Shown: positions 13,224 through 21,149 of the stretch, one piece after another
Layout: every line of letters begins with the position of its first letter
Numbering within the stretch: position 1 is the stretch's first letter
Source: JAAEQG01 sp023133475
Lineage (GTDB): Bacteria > Planctomycetota > Phycisphaerae > UBA1845
Assembly (NCBI GenBank): GCA_030631415.1
Contig: DAOVLE010000064.1
Coordinates: 1 to 21,635, forward strand
Length of the DNA stretch: 21,635 nt
Direction of reading: 5' to 3'
Translations under genes and position numbers: made by a program
Notes under the pieces: generated by a model
Seen by the model: the letters and a program-made list of their open reading frames with translations, nothing else
Told to the model about the DNA's origin: nothing
The model's database searches: none

Positions 13224-13760
13224 CTAACGACGACGAATCAATACGAAACCGCCAAAAGCCAGCAAGGCCAACGCGGTAGGCTCGGGAATCACGGTGATCG
13301 AGCCGGCAGTGAACATCACATCCGCAAAGCCCGCCGGATCAAGTGCAAACCCTTCGCCCAAGTCGCCCAGAGTGTAGCTCAGGTTCAGATCCGTGGTGCC
13401 GATGCCAGTCGGTATGAAGGTGAACGTCCCCAAGAGGATGTCATCACCACTCACACTGTCGGGGAACGCCAGACCGGCCAGACCATCACCGTCACCGGTT
13501 CCGCCGGGCTCATCCCAGACACCACCCAGGTCGAAAGCCATCTGCGAAACGATTCCAGGGGTCGCAAGCTCCAGGTCCAACCCCCACCCGAAAACCAGCT
13601 CGGGAATGTCCGCCACAATGTCCACGGTGAACGGGCCGTCAAGAATGTCCACCGTTATGGCCGACGGGGCGAATTCCACACTAATGCATGGGGGTATAGC
13701 AGCGGCCTGGCTGGCCAGTAAGCCACCGGTCAAAAACATGATACACAATACCTTCTTCAT
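13224..13760 (-). CDS. Cohesin-like PEP-CTERM secreted protein
   Basis: A 178-aa protein from ATG 13760 with AGGGAGG about seven bases upstream. Signal peptide to about residue 21 (AAA). The single domain resembles the cohesin/carbohydrate-binding beta-sandwich: GPFTVDIVADIPELVFGW, LDLELATPGIV, then a Gly/Asp-rich loop (GGTGDGDGLAGLAF), SGDDILLGTFTFIPTGIGTT, and a closing FTAGSITV strand. Proteins of this layout with a PEP tail occur in several phyla. Resemblance is by pattern, not by a search, and other beta-sandwich families are possible. The C-terminal IPEP, hydrophobic stretch and IRRR form the exosortase sorting signal. It lies 90 bp downstream of the giant dockerin-like protein gene, which makes a partner relationship conceivable. 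Confidence 0.75.
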   Translation of the reverse strand: MKKVLCIMFLTGGLLASQAAAIPPCISVEFAPSAITVDILDGPFTVDIVADIPELVFGWGLDLELATPGIVSQMAFDLGGVWDEPGGTGDGDGLAGLAFPDSVSGDDILLGTFTFIPTGIGTTDLNLSYTLGDLGEGFALDPAGFADVMFTAGSITVIPEPTALALLAFGGFVLIRRR

Positions 13761-13774
13761 TCTAAATCCTCCCT

Positions 13775-13791
13775 CGCATCGTTACGATGCG
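13775..13791 (-). promoter_or_regulatory. Hairpin just upstream of the ribosome site of the cohesin-like gene
   Basis: CGCATCG and CGATGCG arms with a 3-base loop, immediately before AGGGAGG on the minus strand. Could stabilise the mRNA 5' end after processing, or be an operator. Confidence 0.5.
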
Positions 13792-13850
13792 TTTGGTTTC
13801 CTCTCTTTTCCCAAAAACTTCTCTCTCAAAAGGTTTCACGCTCTTGCGCT

Positions 13851-16800
13851 CTACCGGGAGTTTGTTCCCAAAACGTTCTGCTGCAACGTGCTCTGCTTCT
13901 CCAGCGCCGGACCGAGGTTCGGGCTGATCGGAGCCGGTTGCACCGGGCGCACCACGGGGCGCGGCTGCAGGTTGTGCTGCGAATGCGGCACCTTGAAGGC
14001 CTTACCATTGGCTTCACTGTAGCACTGCATCCATGCCTGGAAATCGACCAGACTGATGTATCCGTCCTCGTCGAAGTCCGCCTCGGGGACGAACTTGTTG
14101 GGCTCAGGATCGGTCGCGCGGCTTCCAAAAGCATCCAGGATCACGTAGTAATCCGCCTCATCGACCACACCGAACGGCTCGGCCAAATCGCACCAGAAGC
14201 CTCCGACAACCGTGATGGTGTAATCCTCGACCTCACCGTACTGAGTGTCGCCACACGGCACGGGGAGATAGCCGTCGTCGATGCGGACACGCATGACCGT
14301 GTCACCGATCACAGCGTCAACCGGAGGAATGATGATCCCGGTGTACGGGCCTAAGCCCTCGCCGAGGAAGATCATCTCGCTCTCCTCGAAGACGTAGTTC
14401 TTGTTCCAGTCCACCCACAGGGCACACTGGTCGGAGGAGTAGGGATGCCCGTTCTCGACAGTAATGGCATACTCGCTACCGATCTCCATCTCGGTGGAGA
14501 TGTCGGTGTAGTCCGCGTAGTTATCGCACTCGCTGGAGTTGTCGATGGCCCCGACGGCCACGCGGCTGATGTACTCGTAGCAGGACAGGGTGGTGGCGTC
14601 GCAGTACTGCGGTTCGCACGGCACACCGGTCAGGGTGGCTTCATACTCCATGCCGCAAGGCACGCCTTCAAACACATTCGGTGCCACAATAACCCACCAG
14701 GTGCCAGGCGACAGGCATTGGGTGATCGAGATTTCCTCGCAATCGCCGGCGGTGTCGGACAGCAGTAAGCTGGTGGTGCAGGTTTCGGGATCACCACCGT
14801 TGTCCATGAGCCCGATGAGCACGTCAAACTCAGCCTCAACCGTCCAGGTGATCTCGGTCCAGTCGGCGATGGTGAACTCGTACCAGTCGGTGTCACGGAA
14901 CTGGCCCGGGTCGCCGGTGCAGATATCGTCCACACAGGTCTCGCCGGCCGGGCAATCATCGTCGATTTCGCAGACGATGTCGTGCTCGTAGGTTCCCGAC
15001 TCGCCGCAGATGATCTCATCGAGGCTCAGCGGGGAGAAGACCGGCGGGTCGTTCAGGCAGCCCCCGTTGGTCTCATCATCGTAGTTGTACCCGCACAGCG
15101 GCTCGTTCTCCGGAGTCGCGCTCGGATCGCACACCACGTTGCAAGGCTCGAACTGCTCGATGGTCAGGATGAATTCGTAGCAGTAGAAAGGCCAAGGCCA
15201 GATGTCCACATGGATGTAGTACACACCCGCGGTGAGGAACAGTTCCTCGATGGCCCGCGGCTCGCTACCACTGCCGGTGGCGGTGGCGATGCAGTCCTCG
15301 CCCAGCGGGCAGGTGTCGCCGATGCCGACACCCGTCCAGGTGGTGTCGTTAAGCGGCTCGAGGACGATGTTGACCCACATGTCTTCGGTGATGGTCAACT
15401 CGTAGATCATGTCCTCGTCGCCGTCGTAGGACCCCAGGCAGGTGTCGCTGTAGTTGTCCTCACGACCACAGGTGGTGTTGGCGTTCACGTAAGGCAGATC
15501 AGCCACACCCAGCGTCACCGGCATCGGGGCTTCGCAGTTGTCGCCCGGCGTCGGGCACATGGTCGTCGCACAGGTGGAGCCGTAACCCATGAAGGTTCCA
15601 CCGGCATCGGTGCACTCCGCCTCGGTGTACTCTTCGCAGTCGCCCGAAGGCCACAAGCAGCACGCGCCTACGGCACAGGGATCAGGATCACACGAAACGT
15701 CGTCGCCGACGTAGGATCCGCCGGCAGCCGCACACTCACCGGGGGTCAACACCTGACATCCGGTATCCGTGCAGCACGCCCCGGTGGGAATCGTGCAGTC
15801 CACGTCCGGCGTGCACGCAACACCGTCGTCAGACAGATCCAGTTGGATGATGCCCGGCTCGGTGGTCGGCCGGTACAGACCCACCAGAACGTAGTAGGTG
15901 GTATCCATCTCGGAGCACCAGGTCAACGTGGACAGGTAGTTGGCGTAACCGTCACACTCATCGTCATTGCCGGCCACACAGATCAGATAATCGCAATCGC
16001 CACAGTACACGGCGATCTTGGTGTCGCTGACCTCGGTTCCGGCATTACAGGTGGTGGCGGTGATGCTGTTGCCCGTGCCGGTCACGGTGAACCACACGGT
16101 CTTGGCCGGCGGGTACGTGCCCATCTCGCCACAGGGCTCCTCGACATCGTCGGTGGCATTGGTGTTGTCGAAGGTGATCGAAGCAGGCAGCTCGGCGATC
16201 TCTACGGCATCAACGCACTCATCGTTGTCCGGGGTCACCGGGCAGGTTGTGGTGGCGCACTCGGTTCCGATGCCCATGAAGTTCTCGGTGCAGGCATCTT
16301 CGGAGAGGTCGTCACAGCTTCCGTCGGGATTGCAGCAGGCGCCGGTGCAGACAGTATCGACACACAGCGTGCCGTCGCCCATGTAGGTTCCCTCGCACTC
16401 AGCCACAGGCACCTCGCTGCAAGTGCCGTCGCTCATGCAGCACGCGCCGACCGCGCAATCCTCGCAGGTCACCATGCCCACGTAAATCGCGCCGCACTCC
16501 GGCAGGAAAGCGCCGTCAAAGTCGGCACCAACCCACAGATAGTAGTTCCCAGGCGGCAGGCAGGCAGAGACAACCACTTCTTCACACTCCGCCGCCGTGG
16601 CACTGGCGATGGTCGAGTGATCCGAGCAGTCGCCCGCCCCGGCATCCATCAGGAAGATCAGCACCGGGAAATCAGCCTCGACGGTCCAGGCAAGCTGTTT
16701 GGTTTCGGTCAGGGTGATCTCGTACCAGTCGGTGTCGCGGAAGGTGTAGGGGCCGAAGCTGCATACACCAAGGTCACACGTTTCACCACTCGTGTAATAC

Positions 16801-18656
16801 GGGCAATCCGAGTCGTACTCGCAGGTGATGTCGCCCTCGTAACTTCCACTCTCACCGCAGATGGTCTCATCGCAGTTGGCCGGCGAGAAGACCGGATTGG
16901 TTTCGTCATTGCAACCCGCGTTGGTCACGTCCTGGTAATCCGGCCCACAGATGGGCTCGCCTTCCGGCGTGGCTCCGGCCGGGCACGTAACGATGCACGG
17001 GCACTCGTCGCAGGTGGTGTCGGCACCGAGCCACATGTCCGCACAGGCGGATTCCTCAGTAATGTCGCAGGTGCCGTCAGGGTGACAGCAAGCCCCCAGA
17101 ACGACACCACACGGCGGGTCCAGGTCCGCACAGAGCACGCCTTCCTCGAACCGCATGTCAGTCCCGACGCAGTCCACCAGTTCCACGCCGTCGTTGCACT
17201 CCGCGGTGATGTTGTTGCAGCACGCACCCGGCTGCGGGGGCGCGTCGCAGGTCAGCGCGATGGTGTGCGGGCCGTTGGTGTGCCCGCCCGAGTAGAAGTC
17301 CACCAGGACCAGGTAGGTTTCACCCGGAACCAGGCCGGCCAGGGTGATCTCCGGCGGGCCGAAGTCCGGGGCGGAGCAGAAATCATCGTCGCACTGGTGC
17401 TCGACCAGCGCGTCACAGGTGCTGTCATACGTGAACACCGTCATCACCGAGTCTTCCGCCAGATCACTGTCGCACATCGACAGTGTGCCGGTGGCGCTGG
17501 TCGCGGTGAACTGGAACCACACCGACGCATCGTGGGTGTACGGGCCTCCGCTGGCGATCTCGCACGAACTGGTCGGATCGTTCTCCGTCCCACCGGAAGT
17601 TATACCCGTAAGGTCGAAGGTGATCGACTGGCCACAGTTGATGGTTGCAGCCTGGGCACACTCGTCGGCGATGTTGGGGCACTGGAATTCGGGGCAGGTC
17701 TCGCCCTCGAACCAGATGCCGGCCAGAGCGGCACATTCCGCCGCGGTGTTGGTGGCTTCGCAGACTCCATCAACGCAACACGCCCCGGTGGGCGGCTCGC
17801 CGCACGAAACGCTCAGATCAAAAGGCCCACCCTCATTGCTCTCGCCGTAACAGTCGGCGATAATGAAATAGGTGATGCCCGCTTCCGCGTCGAACATCAA
17901 CCCCTCATCCGCACCGCCGCAGCAGTTGTCCGAACCTGCCACACACGTGCCCACAACGTCGCCACAATCAGTGACCACATACAGTGCCGCGTCGTAGTCC
18001 AGGTTGGTCATCGCGACAGTCACTTCCTGGGTGTCAGCCACCGCCAACGAATAGACGGCGTCCGGGCCGGCCTCGGCATAACCGGTGCATCCACCGCTCT
18101 CGGGGTCGTAATCGTTGTTCAGCCCGGCGTTGGTCTCACCGGCCAACACATCACCACAGTTGACTACCGTAGCGGTCTCGCAGGTGTCGTTATTAATGAC
18201 GGGCTCACAATCACAACTTTCATTTGCCTCTGCCAGGATGACACACTGGCCGTCCCACGACGTATTGCAGCAGTAGTTGTCGACGGCACACACCGCTGCC
18301 TCGCAAACCGGGTCCTCGCAACCGGGCGGATCACCGGTTGCACCCTCGCAGCAGTCGCCGCTGTCCCGCGAATTGGCGGTGGGCAGCGGCAGACGCTCCA
18401 AAGTCATCATCGCCCCGGGATCAGCCGCCGACATCTTTGACTGCGACTTGATTTTTCCCGAAACACGTGCCGGTGTCGCCGGCACTTCGGCCTTTGCCGC
18501 CTCTTTGTTGACCATCGAGATCTTCGCGATCAGGTCCGTGTCAACAGCCGAGAGGCTCTTCTGGGCAGTTGGTGGGTTGACCGCCGTACCGGCCAACACC
18601 ATGCTCGTACACAGCAGTACGGCACTCAACACACATACTTTCGACTTCCACCTCAT
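13851..18656 (-). CDS. Giant modular Cys-rich secreted protein with GEVED and EF-hand/dockerin-like end
   Basis: About 1601 aa. AAGGAGGT sits seven bases before ATG 18656; an ATG two codons earlier (18662) is nearly on top of it. After a signal peptide (cleaved near LAG, residue 23) and a linker come: a CC/WDGQC module (about 103-152, numbering from the 18662 ATG); alternating beta-domains of pre-peptidase C-terminal type; and seven GACC modules, each about 35 residues with six or so Cys, of the form GACCxxDGxC...C...GxxxGxGxxC. Two long segments beginning CPAGATPEGEPICG and CDPSATPENEPLCG are internal duplicates sharing ICGESG and FRDTDWYE. A GEVED domain (1353-1487, GEVEDYTITV) and a canonical EF-hand loop D1529-D1531-D1533-S1537-D1540 follow, then a Pro-rich tail. 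There is no PEP-CTERM tail, so retention must be by another route. Likely an extracellular matrix or surface protein. It lies first in the secreted-gene row. Confidence 0.85.
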   Translation of the reverse strand: MRWKSKVCVLSAVLLCTSMVLAGTAVNPPTAQKSLSAVDTDLIAKISMVNKEAAKAEVPATPARVSGKIKSQSKMSAADPGAMMTLERLPLPTANSRDSGDCCEGATGDPPGCEDPVCEAAVCAVDNYCCNTSWDGQCVILAEANESCDCEPVINNDTCETATVVNCGDVLAGETNAGLNNDYDPESGGCTGYAEAGPDAVYSLAVADTQEVTVAMTNLDYDAALYVVTDCGDVVGTCVAGSDNCCGGADEGLMFDAEAGITYFIIADCYGESNEGGPFDLSVSCGEPPTGACCVDGVCEATNTAAECAALAGIWFEGETCPEFQCPNIADECAQAATINCGQSITFDLTGITSGGTENDPTSSCEIASGGPYTHDASVWFQFTATSATGTLSMCDSDLAEDSVMTVFTYDSTCDALVEHQCDDDFCSAPDFGPPEITLAGLVPGETYLVLVDFYSGGHTNGPHTIALTCDAPPQPGACCNNITAECNDGVELVDCVGTDMRFEEGVLCADLDPPCGVVLGACCHPDGTCDITEESACADMWLGADTTCDECPCIVTCPAGATPEGEPICGPDYQDVTNAGCNDETNPVFSPANCDETICGESGSYEGDITCEYDSDCPYYTSGETCDLGVCSFGPYTFRDTDWYEITLTETKQLAWTVEADFPVLIFLMDAGAGDCSDHSTIASATAAECEEVVVSACLPPGNYYLWVGADFDGAFLPECGAIYVGMVTCEDCAVGACCMSDGTCSEVPVAECEGTYMGDGTLCVDTVCTGACCNPDGSCDDLSEDACTENFMGIGTECATTTCPVTPDNDECVDAVEIAELPASITFDNTNATDDVEEPCGEMGTYPPAKTVWFTVTGTGNSITATTCNAGTEVSDTKIAVYCGDCDYLICVAGNDDECDGYANYLSTLTWCSEMDTTYYVLVGLYRPTTEPGIIQLDLSDDGVACTPDVDCTIPTGACCTDTGCQVLTPGECAAAGGSYVGDDVSCDPDPCAVGACCLWPSGDCEEYTEAECTDAGGTFMGYGSTCATTMCPTPGDNCEAPMPVTLGVADLPYVNANTTCGREDNYSDTCLGSYDGDEDMIYELTITEDMWVNIVLEPLNDTTWTGVGIGDTCPLGEDCIATATGSGSEPRAIEELFLTAGVYYIHVDIWPWPFYCYEFILTIEQFEPCNVVCDPSATPENEPLCGYNYDDETNGGCLNDPPVFSPLSLDEIICGESGTYEHDIVCEIDDDCPAGETCVDDICTGDPGQFRDTDWYEFTIADWTEITWTVEAEFDVLIGLMDNGGDPETCTTSLLLSDTAGDCEEISITQCLSPGTWWVIVAPNVFEGVPCGMEYEATLTGVPCEPQYCDATTLSCYEYISRVAVGAIDNSSECDNYADYTDISTEMEIGSEYAITVENGHPYSSDQCALWVDWNKNYVFEESEMIFLGEGLGPYTGIIIPPVDAVIGDTVMRVRIDDGYLPVPCGDTQYGEVEDYTITVVGGFWCDLAEPFGVVDEADYYVILDAFGSRATDPEPNKFVPEADFDEDGYISLVDFQAWMQCYSEANGKAFKVPHSQHNLQPRPVVRPVQPAPISPNLGPALEKQSTLQQNVLGTNSR

Positions 18657-18684
18657 CTTCATACCTCCTTACAACCTTGATTGC

Positions 18685-18700
18685 GTGTCAGTAATGACAC
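18685..18700 (-). promoter_or_regulatory. Palindrome in the leader of the giant gene
   Basis: GTGTCA, GTAA, TGACAC, 20 bp upstream of the AAGGAGGT ribosome site. Either an operator or a 5' mRNA hairpin. Confidence 0.45.
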
Positions 18701-18956
18701 TACTCTGTCTCCCTCCGACAAAGCGATCCACACATATCGCCGCCGGATTCCATTTACACATAAAACGAAACGGAAAGACCGCGAGACACATCGTCGCGAA
18801 CCATCCGAAGTGTGGTCGATAAAACACGCCCCCCGCCCCCGAAACCCGGGGCCGGACGACAGGAATAGCTTCTGCTTTCAAACTCCACTTGTGATGCGGG
18901 CACCCTTCTCTCCCTCCCCAAAGAACCGGGACTTGCTCTCCCCCGGCAAAGCAAAC

Positions 18957-19009
18957 AAAAAAGAGCTGATTCCTGCGCACCCCGCAAGGTGCATTGGAAT
19001 CCAACTCTT
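18957..19009 (-). terminator. Intrinsic terminator
   Basis: On the minus strand AAGAGTTGGATTCC (19009-18996) pairs with GGAATCAGCTC (18973-18963), allowing a G-U pair and one bulge. An inner GCACC/GGTGC hairpin (18992-18977) extends it, and six T residues (18962-18957) follow. The long stem and uninterrupted T-run make it the clearest intrinsic terminator in the window, yet no protein gene ends here. Confidence 0.75.
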
Positions 19010-19127
19010 ACTCTACCACCTATATCGTTACCGGGACCGCAGCAAACCGTCAGGCCGACACTGCGTGCTTTGGTGGGGTTCTCTCCTCTCCCGCCAAGGC
19101 GCCTGCCCCAGGCAATTTCTCTCTCTG
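18957..19127 (-). ncRNA. Candidate structured small RNA or attenuated leader
   Basis: A stretch of about 171 nt lies between a good promoter and a strong terminator on the minus strand, with no ribosome site or plausible ORF. Internal complementarity is visible: a GCCTG-GGG-CAGGC hairpin near the 5' end, a CGCC-TT-GGCG hairpin next to it, CGCAG paired with CTGCG about 18 nt later, and CCACC paired with GGTGG closing the middle part. It does not match the core signatures I know for 6S, SRP, tmRNA, RNase P, T-box, cobalamin, glycine or c-di-GMP elements. It may be a trans-acting RNA or the leader of the giant surface-protein gene, whose start is about 300 nt past the terminator. Ends are inferred from promoter and terminator only. 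Confidence 0.5.
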
Positions 19128-19133
19128 TCAGGC

Positions 19134-19163
19134 AGTTTAACCGAATCGACAACGCCGTGTCAA
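19134..19163 (-). promoter_or_regulatory. Promoter of the candidate RNA/leader
   Basis: Minus strand TTGACA (19163-19158), then TAAACT after 18 bases (19139-19134) or TTAAAC after 17. Consensus -35, moderate -10. Start near 19127. Confidence 0.55.
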
Positions 19164-19238
19164 GGGCTTCATGCAAACAATTCCACATATAAGTTCCTGA
19201 ATTGTTATGTTTTTTCGAGTCCGAATGTGCACAGGCCC

Positions 19239-19271
19239 GCACATCTGCGCAGCCGGATGCACATCTGCGCA
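19239..19271. promoter_or_regulatory. Two 13-bp direct repeats with 20-bp period
   Basis: GCACATCTGCGCA at 19239-19251 and again at 19259-19271, start to start 20 bp, about two helical turns, so two bound proteins would lie on the same DNA face. A TGTGCACA palindrome precedes them (19226-19233). They lie 75 bp upstream of the minus promoter and about 275 bp from hutH. Confidence 0.45.
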
Positions 19272-19342
19272 TTTTTCTGCACACCCGGTGCTCGGTTGTG
19301 ATTGACTCGATGGATCACCGACGCATGGGTGGCCCATCCAAC

Positions 19343-19368
19343 GTAGGGCGGGTTCCACCCGCCTTTTT
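19343..19368 (+). repeat. Single REP hairpin followed by a T-run
   Basis: GTAG, then GGCGGGT/ACCCGCC arms around TCC, then TTTTT at 19364-19368. It belongs to the GTAGGGCGGG family and has the form of an intrinsic terminator on the plus strand, which would shield hutH from upstream transcription. Confidence 0.65.
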
Positions 19369-19436
19369 GACCTCGTGTTGTGGGGCACCTGTCCCTTGCA
19401 AACATTATCCGGTGGGCGTAGTCTGTTGCCCGATAA

Positions 19437-19526
19437 CGCCCGGTTTTAACCGGCGTCGATTGGGGATGCCTCCTTTATAGGAGGATGTGCTGGTCATTAC
19501 CCGCACCACCCCGCATTTCCGCGGGG
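19437..19526 (+). promoter_or_regulatory. hutH leader with three short hairpins
   Basis: Hairpin A: CCGGTT/AACCGG at 19440-19453, extendable to CGCC/GGCG. Hairpin B: CCTCCT, loop TTAT, AGGAGG at 19469-19484; its right arm is a full anti-Shine-Dalgarno complement paired to its own complement. Hairpin C: CCCCGC, loop ATTTCC, GCGGGG at 19509-19526. The likely hutH ribosome site AAAGGA follows eight bases before ATG 19547. Confidence 0.55.
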
Positions 19527-19546
19527 GATGCTGAAAGGATGGATCA

Positions 19547-21109
19547 ATGGAAGTTGTACTCGATGGAAATTCTCTCTCGATTGAACAAATCCGTGCGGTG
19601 GCCCGCCAGAAAGCCACCGTCTCGGTAGCCCCCCAGGCCCGGGTCAAGATGCAGGGCTCACGCGACTTTATCGAACGCAGTGTGGCGGAGGGGGCGGCGA
19701 TATACGGCGTCACCACCGGTATCGGCGAGTTCGCCCGCATCCAGATATCACCAGAGCAGAGCGCCGAACTCCAGCGGCGGATCATCTACAGCCACTCTGC
19801 CGGAACCGGTGACCCCCAGCCGGAAGACGTGGTCCGGGCTGGCATGCTCTTGCGTGCCAATGTGTTGGCCAAGGGTTATTCGGGCGTGCGGCTTTCGCTG
19901 CTCGACACCGTGTTGGAGATGCTCAACAAGGGCGTGGTTCCGTTCATCAATGAGAAAGGCTCGGTGGGCACCAGTGGCGATCTGTCCCCGCTCTCGCAGT
20001 TTGCCGAGGTCGCACTTGGCGAAGGGCGGGCCTTTTACAAGGGCGAATTGGTGTCCGGGGCACAGGCCATGAAACAAGCCGGCGTCAAACCCACCGATCT
20101 GACTTACAAGGAGGGGCTGGGGCTGATCAACGGCTCGCAGGTGATGACCGCCGGTGCGGCTTTGCTGGTCTACGATGCCGAGCGGATACTCAAAAACGCC
20201 CTGATCGCCAGTGCGATGGCATTGGATGCTTTGCGTGCGGTGCAGCGGGCCTACTATCCACCGGTGCACCGGGTTCGCCCGTTTCGAGGGCAAAACGCCG
20301 TGGCGGGCAACCTGCTGCGCCTCTTTGCCGACAGCGAGATAATGGCCAACAGCACCGGGCGGGTCCAGGACGGATACAGCATGCGCTGCACACCGCAAAT
20401 TCTGGGGCCATCCTTTGACACCCTCGAATACGTGCGTGGCATCGTCAACACCGAGGTCAACTCCGCAGCCGATAATCCCCTATTCTTCGGCGAGGAGGGC
20501 GAATACTTCGCAGCCGGAAACTTCCATGGGCAGGCTATTGCGATGGTTGTTGACTTCCTTTGCATCGCCATGTCCGAGGTGGCCAACCTTTCCGAGCGGC
20601 ACACCAACCGCATGTTGAACCCGGTATTGTCTGGGCTTCCGGACTTTTTGGTCGAGGGCAAGGGGCTCAATTCGGGTCTGATGGTGGCTCAGTACACCGC
20701 TGCCGCGTTGGTCTCGGAGAACAAGGTGTTATCGCATCCGGCTTCGGTCGATTCGATCAGCGTATCCGCCGATCAGGAAGACCACGTCAGCATGGGGCCT
20801 ATTGCGGTCCGCAAGTGCACGGAGATTCTCAAGAACGTCCGCACGGTGTTGGCCATCGAGATGATGTCTGCGGCTCAGGCGTTTGAGTTTCATGAGGGTC
20901 GTCGTCCGGGCAAGGGCACGGGGGCGGCTTACGATGTGATTCGCTCGAAGGTGCCGCGTTTGGTGGACGACCGCGTGCTCTATCCCGACATCGAGCACAT
21001 CCGCCTGATGGTCGAGGACTGTACCATCCTCGATGCGGTGGAGGCGGAGATAGGCCCGCTGCTCCTGTCCCGCGACATGGATTTGCCCAAGCCCAACGTC
21101 AAGGTTTAG
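19547..21109 (+). CDS. hutH: Histidine ammonia-lyase
   Basis: A complete 520-aa MIO-dependent ammonia-lyase that should convert histidine to urocanate plus ammonia. It starts at ATG 19547 with AAAGGA eight bases upstream. Landmarks at the positions known from Pseudomonas HutH: Tyr53 in IYGVTTGIGEF, Ser82-His83 in the selectivity loop (Ser-His is the histidine type; phenylalanine and tyrosine lyases carry Phe-Leu or His-Leu), Asn195 in LINGSQ, Tyr277 and Arg280 in VQDGYSMRC, Phe326 in GNFHGQ, and Glu411 in QEDHVSM. The MIO-forming tripeptide is Thr142-Ser143-Gly144 (GSVGTSGDLSPLSQ) instead of the usual Ala-Ser-Gly. No hutU, hutI or hutG is nearby, so the gene is either alone or its pathway is elsewhere; another aromatic substrate cannot be excluded. 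Confidence 0.92.
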   Translation: MEVVLDGNSLSIEQIRAVARQKATVSVAPQARVKMQGSRDFIERSVAEGAAIYGVTTGIGEFARIQISPEQSAELQRRIIYSHSAGTGDPQPEDVVRAGMLLRANVLAKGYSGVRLSLLDTVLEMLNKGVVPFINEKGSVGTSGDLSPLSQFAEVALGEGRAFYKGELVSGAQAMKQAGVKPTDLTYKEGLGLINGSQVMTAGAALLVYDAERILKNALIASAMALDALRAVQRAYYPPVHRVRPFRGQNAVAGNLLRLFADSEIMANSTGRVQDGYSMRCTPQILGPSFDTLEYVRGIVNTEVNSAADNPLFFGEEGEYFAAGNFHGQAIAMVVDFLCIAMSEVANLSERHTNRMLNPVLSGLPDFLVEGKGLNSGLMVAQYTAAALVSENKVLSHPASVDSISVSADQEDHVSMGPIAVRKCTEILKNVRTVLAIEMMSAAQAFEFHEGRRPGKGTGAAYDVIRSKVPRLVDDRVLYPDIEHIRLMVEDCTILDAVEAEIGPLLLSRDMDLPKPNVKV

Positions 21110-21149
21110 CCCGGATAATTCACTGCGGGGATGGAGAAGGATGAGGGAT

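Larger units (their letters stand above)
18657..19546. other. Divergent intergenic region between the giant gene and hutH
   Basis: About 890 bp with no protein-coding gene that I can support. Reading minus-ward it has a promoter (19134-19163), a 170-nt structured stretch ending in an intrinsic terminator (18957-19009), about 300 nt of further leader and a palindrome (18685-18700) before the giant gene. Reading plus-ward it has a repeated 13-mer (19239-19271), a REP hairpin with T-run (19343-19368) and the hairpin-rich hutH leader (19437-19526). Confidence 0.6.

Noticed and set aside
14982..18440. A 1152-codon open frame on the plus strand opposite the giant protein gene
   Set aside because: It lies wholly antisense to a protein with a signal peptide, repeated Cys modules and known domains. 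Its translation has no recognisable domain, and strong codon bias of the real gene explains the lack of stops.
18957..19127. T-box-like reading of the candidate RNA because of AGGTGGTAGAG before the terminator
   Set aside because: The conserved T-box core needs GGTGGNACC; here the ACC half is missing, and the downstream gene is not an amino-acid gene.
19485..19546. Possible leader peptide starting at the ATG after GGAGG in the hutH leader
   Set aside because: The GGAGG touches the ATG with no spacer and is paired in a hairpin; the frame runs out of phase into hutH and has no run of histidine codons.
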